From: Monarcha castaneiventris obscurior
Lineage: Eukaryota; Chordata; Aves; Passeriformes; Monarchidae
Direction of reading: 5' to 3'
NCBI GenBank assembly: GCA_026261815.1
Contig: JAMPIT010000379.1
Span: 7,204,001 to 7,268,000, forward strand
DNA: 64,000 nt
The position numbers were made by a program, and so were the translations under genes. Under the pieces are notes generated by a model. It was not told the origin of the DNA, did not search any database, and saw nothing but the letters and a program-made list of their open reading frames with translations. Each line of letters begins with the position of its first letter. Position 1 is the first letter of the stretch. This document shows, in pieces, positions 1 through 11,765 of the stretch.

Positions 1-8
1 TGATACTC

Positions 9-26
9 TAATAATAATAATAATAA
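9..26. repeat. (TAA)6 microsatellite
   Basis: Six uninterrupted TAA units at the left edge of the window. This is a simple repeat with no associated gene signal. Confidence 0.9.
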
Positions 27-356
27 AAGGAAGTAATATTAGGATCATACTTTGGGCTTTTTGATCTGGAGGATGATAGTGTTTAGGTAATACTGCAAAT
101 TTAAAACAGGTTGCAATGGGATTAGATTTTCACTATACATATACAGACTGTATCATTGCTGCCTCAGGACAAGAGGCAGAGACAAGACTGCTGTATGCAG
201 TAAATGTCCACTTCCTAAAATAAGTAATCTTAGCACCCTTATGAAAAGCTATCATTTGAGCCTTGGTCCTGAGTAATGTACAGAGCCTAATTCAAATGGC
301 ATTAGTTGAAGAGCACTCCGTAACAGCAATCAGCATAAAATTAGGCTTAATATTTC
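27..356. other. AT-rich non-coding stretch
   Basis: I see no repeat family, RNA gene or coding pattern in this stretch. A stop codon at 348-350 closes the frame that becomes coding-like downstream. Confidence 0.5.
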
Positions 357-860
357 AGTAGGAAAGAACAAGCCAAACAAATCCTGAATACAGAGATTCA
401 ATTTCAGGAAAAGGAATTACATACAAATGAGGCTATTAGCAAAAATACCCCCAAAATTAATACTCCAAAAAGCCTGCAAGCAGCCTTGAGGCTGTTTGAA
501 AATACTGTATTGGAAGCCCAGGCAAACTGCTCAGAAAAAGAAAATGTAATGACCCAGTAAAAGCTGTGTATAGCTAAACAGAAAACTTAGAAGCTACTGT
601 ATAGAAAAGATTGACTTTAAAAACCAAAAGAATTGTCCAAATGAGGAGAGCAGCAAAATCACAGCATCTAATATGTACACAGGAACTTACAGAAAACATA
701 AATGAGTTTGGAAAGATACTTGAATGGATAATAAAAAGGTGTTTAAATACCTCGGAAGCTGAAAACCATCTCATGAAACAGCTGGACAATCTGATGACAC
801 ATTGTGCGAAAGTGGCATCTGAAGATAAGGTCACAGCAAAGCATATGAGATTTATTTTTT
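357..860 (+). pseudogene. Decayed coding-like block, possible retrocopy, parent unknown
   Basis: Two adjacent stretches read like real protein but lie in different frames. The first runs from 357 to a stop at 558. It is rich in Lys, Glu, Gln and Asn and includes a Thr-Pro-Lys-rich segment followed by a helical run. The second, about 611-860, starts from an ATG at 611 and is also helical and charged, with Leu, Lys and Glu spacing like a coiled coil. In-frame stops and at least one frame change separate them at about 558-610, so no intact product is possible. I do not recognise the parent protein. No 3' poly(A) tail follows. Instead a run of 26 T begins at 915, which does not fit a plus-strand retrocopy with its own tail. 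It could instead be part of an old transposon, or chance, since AT-rich DNA favours Lys/Asn/Ile-rich frames. Confidence 0.35.
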
Positions 861-914
861 GTATAATTTCTTTTTTACTGCTAAAGCTGTTGGGAAGTTT
901 CCAACATGTACTGC

Positions 915-940
915 TTTTTTTTTTTTTTTTTTTTTTTTTT
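915..940. repeat. Poly(T) run, 26 bases
   Basis: An uninterrupted run of 26 T. On the minus strand it would be a poly(A) tail, so it could mark the end of a minus-strand retroposed sequence lying to its left, but I see no recognisable one there. Confidence 0.85.
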
Positions 941-984
941 GGTAGCAGATTGGTTAGGGTAGCTATATCAATTTGAGCTAAGTA

Positions 985-1290
985 TACAGGAAGTATTTGA
1001 CTACGTAGAATAAGTTAGATTACAGTAAGTCACCAGGATTAGCACCTAAGAGCTGTGAAGGAATTCAAACGTGAAATTGCAGACTTGCTAGCCAAAATGT
1101 GTAACCTATCAGTACAAGGAGTCACTGGGTCAGGGGCCTGGAATATCGCCATTTTAAGCCCCATCCATACACAGGGCTCCAGAGAGGTTGATTTTAAAGT
1201 ATGATATTAGTGAGCACATAGATAAACACAGACTGTGAAGAAAGAATCAGCATGGCCTCTGGGAAAGGAAATCCTGCCTTGCTAGCTTGT
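985..1290 (+). mobile_element. CR1-like LINE reverse-transcriptase relic
   Basis: The plus strand resembles the part of the CR1/L3-clade reverse transcriptase that begins with a Ser-Pro-Gly motif. It continues through an acidic/basic helix (about 1056-1100, reading like Glu-Ile-Ala-Asp-Leu-Leu, then Cys-Asn-Leu-Ser) to a segment corresponding to the family's Trp-Lys-x-Ala-x-x-x-Pro-Ile (about 1135-1180). At about 1248-1290 a further match corresponds to the Gln-His-Gly-Phe and Lys-x-x-Ser-Cys-Leu region. Stops and indels break the frame repeatedly, so this is an old, dead copy. After about 1295 I can no longer follow the element. The family assignment is recalled from CR1 consensus proteins, not computed. 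Confidence 0.6.
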
Positions 1291-1918
1291 TCTCAGTATG
1301 TGGTACATGGATGCCGCTGTCAGGAAGGGAGCCAGTGTTTCCCTGACCTGAAAAAATCCAGGTCCAGGTCATGGGAAAAAGGCAGAAACTGTTGAAGAAA
1401 TAGCAGAAAATGTGCAGGACTGACAGGATCACAGTGAGTTCACCTTGCCTGAAGCCAAGGACCCACAGGAAACCTGCCCACCTTCACACCTTCTCTGACA
1501 ACCTTGCCTCCTTTTGTCCCAGTTAGGAACTGTGGAGGGGTTGTTTGCAGAGGTGTAGATGCCCAGGCAGAGCAGCGTGCCTGTGCCCTGCTAGATGTTG
1601 GGCATGAGAATGAGCTCACTTGTCCTGGGTCACCAGGTCAGATTTCTTGACCTGCTCACCCAGTGAAAGAGACCATCAAGTTGGTGACTTAAGAGGCTTT
1701 TACAACCATTGATTCATCTGGGTTTTCACAAAGCTTTGTAAGCATGAATCTTCTCCCACTAGGGGAGAAAAAGACAACAGGTCAAGAGCCAGCCTTGAAA
1801 CTCTCACTAATGAAAGTCAACAGTCTTGTTCCAAGGTCCTGAAGAACTTTATCAAGACTTCTGCTCTGGTTCATAGTGCATCAAGTGACTCCCACAAAGG
1901 AGGAACTAATATATAGGG

Positions 1919-1956
1919 ATATATTAGGATATATATATATATATATCCTAATATAT
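1919..1956. repeat. 38-bp perfect AT-rich palindrome
   Basis: Every base from 1919 to 1956 pairs with its mirror position, centred between 1937 and 1938 on an (AT)n run, with GG/CC pairs at 1927-1928 and 1947-1948. A direct repeat of about 15 bp (CTAATATATAGGGAT) flanks it at 1906-1920 and 1948-1962. The structure could extrude as a cruciform. AT-rich palindromes usually arise by microsatellite growth with templated repair. Confidence 0.9.
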
Positions 1957-3319
1957 AGGGATCCCTGTAGTATATTTACGATGTTCCATATCAAGTGCTT
2001 CCCTCGTGTTGAGTATTTGACCAGATAGGATTATCAAAGGTGCTATGTCACAGGATCATATAGGCCTGATCTGATTGAATCACACCTTCCATCACGGACA
2101 TCAGTTGCTGTCTGAAGATGGACTTCACTAGAGTCTTGTGCTGTGGAGAGAACCTGGAAATTTGTGCCTCAGTTCTCCCACAACAGAACCACTGTGACCC
2201 TCCTACACAGTAAAGGGAACATCCTACACATTGAGAATTCATGCCAGATATTGGCATGTTCCAGGCCAAAGTTGTCTCAGAACCCATCCAGGTCAAACTT
2301 GTCCCAGAGCACACAACAGAATTCTGCAGACAGTCTCTCTGTGCATGGAGAAAAGCAACAAAGACCTCTGAGAACGTGACCAGAGTGCATGTCAGCTCCA
2401 GCTGGTCCTGGTTGTCCCCACAGGCCTTTGGAAGCCTGTTCTACAGGTTGTGATAACCAACACAAACAATAGTATCTGTCCAGGAGAAGCCTGCACTAAA
2501 GGTCAGTCCTTTTTCATTCATCTGCTCCAAATCCATAAAAGCGGGTGTGTCCTCTGCCAAGAAGCAACAATGTGTTCCTTGGCTTGCCTCTTCTCTGAAG
2601 TGTAAAAGTGCCTGCCAAGATCTTTGTCTCAGAAGAAATGGATGACTGAGCATATGGCAGTACCCTACATCCAGATGTATTTCAGGGTCCAGAATTTTTT
2701 CCTCTTCTCCTGATGTTCACTGAAGGGATATGGATTGTTGCAAAGTGAATCCAGGCATCTCTCCAGGTCTCCAAATCCTTGCTCAGATGTTTTATAACTG
2801 TGTCCTTCTGCTGAGGGAATTTTCTGGTTATCCAACTATAGATGCAACAAAAGAGCTTGGCATTTTCCCCCCCCATACTTCTGCCTCTCTAGGTTCAAGT
2901 GACTTGGGAGACATTCCACATTCCCAAGGAGTTTCTCCACTTACGACAGTCCCTGAAATATGTGGGGTTTTTTTCTTTTGTTTTTGTAATATCAGTTCGC
3001 TATCATCTTTTCAGGCAGGCAGTTGCCAAACAGCCAACATACTGTTTGTCTGTTTTGAACAATGTGATGTGGTGAGACAGATTTCTCAGTAATCCAGTCC
3101 TCTAGTTAGCTGTGCCATTGGATGAAAAGAGCGTTGATATTTTACAGTTACTTGAAATACTCTATTAATTTCAGTCAGATAAAGTAAATTCAAATGAGAG
3201 TATTTATTTATATCATCCACAATTGGCAGTATCATGAAAAGTAATTATGAAATACAAGAATAAATATATTAAAAAACCTAAATGCATTAATCTATTACAG
3301 TGTGGTTAAATTTGGAATC

Positions 3320-3374
3320 ACTCTCTCTCTTCTCCTCTTTCTCTCGCTTTTTTTCATTTTTTTCTCCCTTCAGG
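3320..3374 (+). repeat. Polypyrimidine tract ending in CAG
   Basis: About 55 bases are nearly all C and T, beginning with a CT repeat and ending in TTCAG followed by GTGACACG at 3375. It has the layout of a 3' splice acceptor, but no open coding exon follows. It could equally be a simple-sequence patch. Confidence 0.6.
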
Positions 3375-3549
3375 TGACACGTCCTCATTTTGGCAAGACC
3401 TCCCTATTAGTTCTTAAATATCCTTAACCAGAGAGAAAACTCTTCCCACTTTGCCTAGCAAGATGATGTTCAGTAAGATGCACATGCAGCCTGAAAGTCT
3501 ACTGGGAAAAAAAATCAGACTTTTACCCCTTGAATTATTATTCAGTTGT

Positions 3550-3813
3550 GTGAGTGCACATTGCCAGCTCATCTCCAGCTTCTCCTCCACCAACATCCCC
3601 AAGTCTTTCTCAGCAGGACTGGTTTCAATTTGCTCATCCCCCAGCCTTTATTGATACTGGGGATTGTCCCCACCCAGATGCACGACTTTGGAGTTGGCCT
3701 TGGCCTTGTTGGACCTCATGAAGTTCCCATTGACCCATTTCTTGAGCATGTCCACGTCCCTCTGGATGGCAGCCCGTCCCTCAGGTATGTCAACCATGCC
3801 ACTTGGCATGGTT
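3550..3813 (-). mobile_element. CR1 LINE fragment (3' ORF2 region)
   Basis: Read on the plus strand, this closely follows the antisense avian CR1 consensus as I recall it. It has the stretch about ageing 'CCACCAACATCCCCAAGTC' at 3590-3608, then TATTGATACTGGGGATTG at 3650-3667, then the 'GGTCCCTCTGGATGGCA'-like block at about 3755-3770 and CCCGTCCCTCAGG at 3774-3786. It is diverged and lacks the terminal CR1 3' end, so it is an internal piece of a longer insertion. Small open frames across it are by-products. Confidence 0.88.
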
Positions 3814-3829
3814 CAGAGGTCACTGTGTT

Positions 3830-5490
3830 TCCATAAATTAGGCCTATTTGTGAAAGTCAGTGCCAGCAGACACATAACAGGCATCATAAAGCAGTCACTT
3901 GTCTTTCCAAAAACTGATTTTGAAATAATTTTAATTGAAAAGAATAAGAGTTAAGTGGATCCTGATGCCTTTCCAGGACATAGAGAACACAAGTGATTGA
4001 ACAGGATTCAAAAGAATTGAATTTTCCTGGGTATCCATTTTGACTCTCACTAGCATCTGATGTCTTGGCATGCTGAACACTGCCAGGGGCAGGAATTCTG
4101 GGATAAGCCACACGATTCTCATGAATCATCCAGTTGTTAGGAGAAAGACCCTCTAAAATGGGATTTCAGAACAATGAAATTAAATTAAATTAAAATTGGA
4201 TAAATGTACTGTGAGAGAACCAACTTATCCTTGAGACTATTAGATTTTAAGGGTCTCTCTTTTTATAATAAATATAATTACAGGACAGGAGGTGCTGATA
4301 CTGTTCCCTGCAAAATGAAGCTTGAAGAATACCATACGCAGACAATCAAAAAGAATGAGCTCACCAGCATCATCTTCCTGACTTTGTTTATAGGCTTAAG
4401 CTTGTAAAATTCCATAACTACACATTAAATTCTGTAAGTTCTGTTTAAATGGGATCATTATTAAATTGGAGCAAATCACAAACAATACAAAAACAAGTGA
4501 AAGTGAATATAATAGTTTTATGTATGTAATAGGCTGGGAAGCCACATACTCCATGGAATGGAGCTAGAGATGTGCATGAAGGATAAGTGGCAACACAAAT
4601 ATAAAGGTGCCAAGGAAGGAGATACAGAGATATACAGGTGACTAAATCAGACCTTAGAGATATGGACAAATCTAAGCATTTCTTAATTGCAACAGGAGAT
4701 AAGTAAAACTGCTGGAAAGAATCCAAGCAGAAAAATCTCTTTAGATAACATCCCAGTTTGGCTGAGTGGACATCTTTCTTTCTTAAACTGATGAAACAGA
4801 GGTGTTTTAAAACTGCTACCAAAATGGCTAACCAGTCTTCTGGGAGGAAAAAAAAAAAAATAAAAAGAGTTTATAAATGCAAATTAAGAAAGAACAGGAA
4901 ATACATTCAAAAGCTGTCATTTACTTTGTTGCCTGGAGACACTGTGAATCATCAGAAAACTTGGAGATAGGCTTACAGGAGTAGTACATTCTAAAGCACT
5001 CGTCCTTTATTCACGTTCACAACTTACATAAGTGGGTGCCTTTAAATTCTTTTTCTAGTATAGTTATTTAAAGATTTAGCTGCAGCTGGAAATAAGATGC
5101 AACTGTCTTAATGAAGTTCCCTTTCAGCATGGATTTAGAATATGAATAGCTTCAGAATTTACACAGCTTTGCAGGGTTCTACTGTTAATTTGTATGTTAT
5201 TCAGGATTATGAGCATTATGCACTTAGTTCGTAATGAATGTGGACTATTCTCAAACGAGTTACAATTATTCCTCCAAAAAATTTGGTGGCTACTCTCCAG
5301 TAATGAGTGCATTTAAGTTCTTAGCAATAAAAGCCCTTAATGTAAACAAATGATAAATATTTTAACCAGTTATACTGCTATAGCAGAAGTGCTTTCACAC
5401 AACTTTTAACAATATTGCAAAACTTCCATACATTGGGAATGGTAACAGGCTCCCACCATGATATCTGCCTTGTTGGCCTTCCCCCTGAGT
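3830..5490. other. AT-rich non-coding stretch
   Basis: No gene or element recognised. The longest frame is a 125-codon minus-strand one (4445-4822). It has no family motif and overlaps a plus-strand frame antiparallel, so I regard it as chance. A13 occurs near 4850. Confidence 0.5.
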
Positions 5491-5494
5491 CTTA

Positions 5495-5610
5495 CCCATA
5501 AACACTCAACTTTGTTGCCACCATCATCAAGCTCTGGACAATCGAAACCTTCATGAATATACAGGGCTACCTCACTGCCTCTCCTTCCTCACCTATCCCT
5601 GCTGAAGAGT
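5495..5610 (-). mobile_element. Possible antisense CR1-like fragment
   Basis: A pyrimidine-rich block leading into CTATCCCTGCTGAAGAGTTT at 5594-5613 resembles an antisense motif I associate with avian CR1-type elements. The match is short and diverged, so both family and extent are tentative. Confidence 0.35.
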
Positions 5611-5614
5611 TTAT

Positions 5615-8600
5615 AGTGATTTAGAGTGATTTAGTCATTAGTTTATAGGCCAGTTTATAGCCAGTGATTTCTAACTTGTGTGATAAAAATAATGATCTCA
5701 TAAGCTTCATCTTCATTTTGAAGTGCACTATATCGCACTGATAGGTAAGCAGAACAGAGGGTGTATGTCCACAGAGTCTTCTTGGGGCTTTTTGTGAAAA
5801 TCTGTGGAAATCACAAGAACTACCAAATGCTAAGTCAACATAATTTTGTGAGAAAAGTGTAACAGGTTTTTCAAAATGTTTTGAAGTTGCTTTAGTAACT
5901 CAGATAGAGAATCAATAAAGGTTTATTCCTGAGTAGAAGGTCAGCTGGAATAGGATATTTCAGGTCAGCCATCTGCCCACTATGACAAAGGAAACTGGTT
6001 TGATCAGCACTCATATATCTTTTCCCCACTGCCAAACCTATAAGATCACATTTGTATTTACAGCCAGGTCAATTGATACAAAGAAGTGCAGAGTCAGATT
6101 TATGCCTTGAGGGCAACTATATTTTATCCACCCAGAATAAGGGAAAACAAAAGAGGACAGTATAAAATGAATGCCCAGTTTTAATGGAACACTGTTACAG
6201 GTGCCCAACTCATACTCCACACAATTCAGCTGATCAACCTGCATATTAATGACAAATGAGTTTGTCAGTAATGTCAGGACCATGGGCTCACATTTTGAGT
6301 TGGGGGTGCTCTCACATGGTAGATCTTACTGGCTAAGAGAAAATAATAAATTTATTATACTTCGAATGGTTGTCAAAATATCTATTTGCATTCACTTAAC
6401 CACAAATAAATTAATTTATATGTTAATTTTAACCTTCAGTTCAAGGAAGCATACCCTGGAATGAAAGGCACATGTGCCACAGAGACACTACCATTTTATG
6501 CTTTATGAATGGTGTCCTTCTTAGAACTAAAAATTGGAAACTAAATCACTATCCTCAAAAAGGAGCAGGAAGGTGTTAAGGATGGAACCAAGGCAGGGAG
6601 CCTGGAAACTGCACCTGATAGTCCTACTCACCCATCATGTGATAGCATTGATAAATTATTTAATATCTGCTGCTTTTATTTGGCATTATTTCTTCATGGA
6701 GTGATATCCTGTAGCAGTGTGTTCTGCTCTGGCTGAATATGTTTCATTTCCTTTGAACATGTCTTGCTGCCATGGAAGATTAGAGAAAAATAAAACTGCC
6801 AGAATTCTACCTCCTGCCAGTTTTGATAGAATGTAATCTTAAACACTTTCATTATGTTCGTTCAGCATGATGTAAACTGAAACAATTTATCCATCAAACA
6901 GTTCATTTTAACATAAAGCTAATTATGCTTCACCAAAGTCCCCTTAAATCTTACTGTCCTTAGAATCCAGTCAGTGTTTTAATATTGTTATGAGGTTTGA
7001 AAACTGTGATCAGGAGAGATAGAAATATTTTGAGAAACAACATGTGAATGCCAGGCTTAGATCAACAGAAGACATTCATAGCCAGGAAGGAAGGGTACTA
7101 AGGAGGACAAAGCTGAGACAGGTGGAGACAATATTAATGAAATTTGGTAGATTTGGCTTCCGTTTTCCATTTAAAAAAACCTCATAATTTTAAGACTTTG
7201 CATTAGATAATCCCTCAAAGCTTTTGAATTGTTATGTTCAGGAGTTTTATTCAATAGAATACAGGCGAAGCAAAATAAAAAGAAAAATATATTCTTCTGT
7301 CATCAGCAGTGTATGTACTGTGCTTTGAAAATGCATACTTTGTACATACTAAAAGCCAAAATTTTCAGCTATTTTACAATGGAGTTGAAAATAATAAAAA
7401 GTGAAAGCAAATCTTCTAGTTATGAATAATTATATAAATGTAAGCCCAGAAATATTTGACTTGCTTTTTAACAGAAAGTCAGAAATTCAGTGTAACTTTT
7501 TATTTTTGTTAACTGCTGTTTTCTGCCAGTTACAATTTCTGATGGTTTCAGTCTCTTGGCTTTTCCTCCTCCTTCTTTGCCAGCTCTTGGAATGAATGAG
7601 TAGGTTTGAGTAAGAGCCTTGTGGATTAGAGAAGGCTGAAAATAGTGCATTTCAATTTGGAGAAAAGTATCAATGTGAGAAACAGAACTGTAGAAACAGA
7701 TATTTTACACACACTTTTTTGCACTTAAATATCAGCAGTAATTGTTCCCCTGCCCCCTCCTCCTTTTAAAAATACTATTTATTGGCATCTATTTTTGGAA
7801 ATAAAATGCCTTCCTGACCTTCTAGTCTCTTTGTTGTTTTTCTGTTAGATACATACCTCACAGACTTCTGGAATGACAAACAGTTACAGAAATCTATTCA
7901 TTTTTGCTTTAAATATACAGAAAAGATGAAGTCTGACCACTTGGGGTCTACAGTCCACCAGGTAAAGGACATCAATTACTTAAATAGCTATGACAGGAGC
8001 TAGTAAGTATTATGGTTCATAAAATCATAAAACAAAAGGCTATGCCCTCTCTTTTCAATTGCCAAGCAAACCTGACAGATTTCACAGAATGTGACAGAAT
8101 AATTACGAATCCACTATTAATCCGCTCTTATAATATAATTTTTATTTGGATAAAATTTTTGAAGATAAAATGTAAGGATGAGAAAAGTCTACATATTCCA
8201 CCTAGTAGGTATTAGTTATCCTCAAACTGTATAAATTCCTGGCATTTACAGAGATAAAATCCTGAATTTTTTGTTCCAATCTGTTGAATATATGTAAATC
8301 TTGGATCTAAGCTCAAGGCTTTTAATGGCTTGTTTGACTTGACTCTTAAGTAAGTATAAGAGATGATGCACAGGGTTGGATTGGCTATTTTTTTTTCTCA
8401 GGCTTATCTAAGTTTCTGGGGATTTTCATTAACTATATCATCATCCAGTGTGGAACTCAAGAATATAAACACCCTTAATAATAAACAACAATCTTTAAAT
8501 AATGTATTTTCCACATGTAAAAATCATGGAAGATTTCTCAATATAAGAAGATGCTCATACATCTAGAATCTAAAATCTTTCACAGCTTTCCTAACTCACG

Positions 8601-9850
8601 AATCTACTTTCATTTATCTTTTCACAGTAACCACACACACACAGAGGAAAACTATGTCATCCTGATGTTCACTCAGTGTGTGTGCTACAGTCCCTGTTGG
8701 TTTAACTTTCTACCTCTTGGTCAGAGTCTGTGTACTCTTCCTATTTTGTAAACTGGTTGTCAGAGTAGACTCCATTTTGCATTGGCTCTTAGGCTTTATC
8801 GTAGTTTTGAATGCCATTAATAACTGACTAATAAGAGATCTACCATAGGCCATTAAAATCTAGTAAAGTGTATGTGAAAAATCTTGAGTGGAGCCAGTCA
8901 CAAGTCACATGACTTTACCATTTTACCACTCTCAAAGGCGAAAATCTTCCTTCTGTGTGCCAGCAACACTGCTACAGTCCTTAGTGTATCACTGACTCCA
9001 TGAAACACTGATATTAATATAAAAAACCTTGAAATTACAATGATTTCATCTTCACCATAGGAATAGAACCAATAATTATTCTTAAAACACTAGAATAACA
9101 ACACAATTTGTGTATCTGTGGCAACTGGAAGACCATTAATCCTTTTCTGAGCAGTTTAGAGTTAAAATATTTTCAATTTAGGTGCCCAATTCTGGGTTTT
9201 GTAGCTTTTCCCCTGAGATCAGAAGCTAAATCTTAGCTCCTATGAATATGTATGAAGATCCTTCTGCATTTTGCTCCTGTGTGTGAAATAGTTGTCTGTT
9301 TTGCGAGTGACGTGCACAGTTAGTCCTTGGAGAGAATAAAAATAATGATTTCTGTACAATGTGTTTGGTAGTAAAAGCTCTTACTTCTTTAGCTCCATTT
9401 TTTCTTCACTGAACAGATAATTTTTGAATTTTTTTTTTTTTCTTAGGACATTAATTGTATCTTTCTCCTTACTGGGATATCTGAAAAAAGTATAAGCATT
9501 CCTTTGGTTTTGCCTACAAATCAATATGATCTTGAAATGTTATTCACTTCATTTTCTGCTGTCATTTTTGTAACTGTGATTCAGCACCCTTAAAGAAAAA
9601 AAAAACCACACAACTAAAGAAACATTGGGCAGCTGTATAATATATTCTGAGCAGAATTTTCCTGTAACAAAAAGTTGTAAAAAATTCCAATAGCCTTAAT
9701 TACTACTGAAAATGGTGCAACAATTTCTCTCTGCAGAATTCGCCTGGGCCAGCCATCATTTTCAAATCTCTTATTGTATTTAGACAGCTGTACACTCACA
9801 TCTGTGTTTAACAGGCAAAGCAAACCAAAACAGAACTATGCAAATGACAA
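5615..9850. other. AT-rich non-coding stretch
   Basis: About 4.2 kb with no recognisable coding exon, RNA gene or transposon. Frames are under 90 codons on both strands. It includes short A/T runs and a small CA repeat near 8631. I cannot exclude diverged conserved regulatory elements. Confidence 0.5.
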
Positions 9851-10955
9851 GTGCTGTCCCTGTGTCCACTCAGTTTCCTAAGCATAAACCTAACCCTAAG
9901 CAGAGCAGTAAAATCAGGATTTGCTGAGGCTCAGGCACCCAGCCTGTAGGTGATTCCAAGGAGCAAGGTGTGGAGGGAGCAATATTGGGGCAGCGCTATG
10001 CTCTGTTCCTGGAGCTCTAGGTTTTAGGGTTTTTTAAAGCCTAACCCTAAGCTTAACTCTAACCCTAAGGGGAGAAGTAAAATCAGGCTTTTTCTGAGGC
10101 TGTGTTAGCAAGCCTATGGTTGGTGTCAAGAAGCAAGATTTTGAGAGAGCAATGTTGGGGCAGTGCCATGCTCCCCTTGCATGCTTTTTGTAGTTTCAGT
10201 GTCCCTGGAGCTCTAAGTTTTGTGGATTTCTCAGCCCTAACCTAAGTGTAACCCTATCCCTAAGCCTAACCCTAACTGTAATCAAAGGACTAAAATCAGG
10301 CTATTGTTGAGGCAGGGGTTCCCAGCCCATGTTTGATGCCTTAAAGGAAGAGGTAGAGAGAGCAGTGTTGGGGCAGTGCTGTGCTGGCCTTGGTGCGCCT
10401 TTTGTAGTTGCAGTGTGCCTGGAGCCCTGGGCTTTGTGGTTTTTTCAACCCTAACCCCAAGTGTAACCCAAAGCCTAGGAGAAGCAATAAAATCATCCTT
10501 TCTCTGAGACAGAGGTTTGTAGCCCATGTTTGATGCCAAGGAGCAGGGTGTGGAGGGAGCAATGTTGGAGCAGTGCCATGCTCCCCTTGGCGTGCCTCTT
10601 GTAGTTGCAGTGTCCCTGGAGCTCTGGGCTCTGTGGTTTTTTCGAGCCTAACCCTAAGCATAACCTCAACCCTCAGGGGAGCAGTAAAATCAGCCTTTTG
10701 CTGAAGCAGTGGTACCCAGCATATGGTCTCTGTGAAGAGGAAAGATTCTAAAGGGAGCAATGCTGGGGCAATGCCCTGCTCCCTTTAGTATGCCTTTTGC
10801 ATTTGCAGTGTGCCTGGAGCTCTGGGCTTTGCGGTTTTCTCAACCCTAAGAATAAGCATAACCCTAAACCTAAGATGAGAAGTAAAAACAGCATTTTGAC
10901 TAGGTGCCCAGCACAAGGATTGTGCCAAGAAGAAAGGTGTGGAGGGAGCAATATT
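9850..10955. repeat. Tandem array A with telomere-like CCCTAA motifs
   Basis: A unit of about 197 bp repeats in tandem. The landmark AGTAAAATCAG and its variants falls at 9907, 10076, 10289, 10486, 10683 and 10881, giving spacings of 169, 213, 197, 197 and 198. Each unit contains, in order: a CCTAACCCTAAG-type segment, the AGTAAAATCAG landmark, a GGAGGGAGCAATGTTGGGGC block, and a TTGTAGTTGCAGTGTCCCTG block followed by CTCTGGGCTTTGTGG. The hexamers are degenerate telomere repeats (TTAGGG on the minus strand). Minus-strand frames of up to 139 codons here simply read the repeat and change frame between copies because 197 is not a multiple of 3. Confidence 0.92.
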
Positions 10956-11765
10956 TGGTTATTGGGGTATTCTTTCTTCTAAATGAAATGGACAAAAACC
11001 TGCCAAAATGATACTCACTGAAATCTCAAAATCAGGGCAGGAAATCAAACAAAGAGACAGGAGAAGAAAGTGATGAAATTTAATGCTAAAAGAAAACAAA
11101 AATATTGAACCAAAGTGAAAATGATAAAAGCTAATGGGATGACATGAAGTGCAGGGAAATGGACTGAAGCTTGCCCAATTGATCCTCATCGAAATCTTGA
11201 AATCAGAGAACAAATTGTAACAAACACTCTGGAACGGAGATATGGTAAAAAAAATGCAACTGAAAAAAAAAAGAAATTTGGAAATGGAATGACTGCAACG
11301 AAATGGACTGAGATGAAATGAGGTGCAGTGAAAAGGACCGAAACTTGCCAAAATTATTCACATTGAAATCCCAATAACAGGGGAAAAAAGTAAACAAAGA
11401 GACAGGAGAAGAAATTGAAGAAATGAAATGCTGAAATCTGGAAATGAAATGAATGCACAGGTGAAGAGTGGGATGAAATGAAATGTTAAAAAGTGAGAAA
11501 ATTCTGAACTGAAGTAAAAACAATAAAATGGCATGGGATGACTTGAAGTGCAGGGAAATGGACCAAACCTTGGTGAATTGCTACTCACTGAAATTGTAAG
11601 ATTTCATTTTCTTTCATGAAAGGAAGAATTTCAATGAAATCTGGAAGACAAAGTGAAACAAACTGACTAGGGTAGATGTCTAATAAAATGAAATTCAATT
11701 TAAAGAAATAAAGGAGAATTCTGAAATGAAATAATTGTAATCAAATGTAATGGGATGACATGAAG
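10956..11765. repeat. Tandem array B, A/G-rich, nested inside array A
   Basis: The plus strand is purine-rich and built of GAAATG-like words. The landmark CTCACTGAAATC and variants recurs near 11020, 11191, 11365 and 11590 (spacings 171, 174, 225). A second landmark, GGGATGACATGAAGTGCAGG, recurs near 11137, 11312, 11537 and 11752. That gives roughly four diverged units of about 172 bp. It starts where an A unit breaks off after GGAGGGAGCAATATT and ends where an A unit resumes at CTCCCTTTTGCATG, so it lies within a single A unit. Minus-strand open frames here are rich in Phe, Ser and His and are low-complexity artefacts. Confidence 0.85.

Larger units (their letters stand above)
1295..3545. 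other. Unassigned non-coding stretch
   Basis: This is somewhat less AT-rich than its surroundings between about 1440 and 3000 but has no recognisable gene or element. Open frames here are 60-120 codons on both strands, with no family-like motifs, and they overlap one another antiparallel, as expected by chance. It contains the palindrome at 1919-1956, a C8 run near 2867 and the polypyrimidine tract at 3320-3374. Part of it may be the body of an old retroelement adjoining the CR1 relic. Confidence 0.4.

Noticed and set aside
4445..4822. 125-codon minus-strand frame
   Set aside because: Cys/Phe/Leu-rich with no motif, opposed by a plus frame, and no splice or promoter context.
10341..10760. 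139-codon minus-strand frame with repeating peptide pattern
   Set aside because: It reads tandem array A. Unit lengths not divisible by 3 shift the frame between copies, and there is no independent coding sign.
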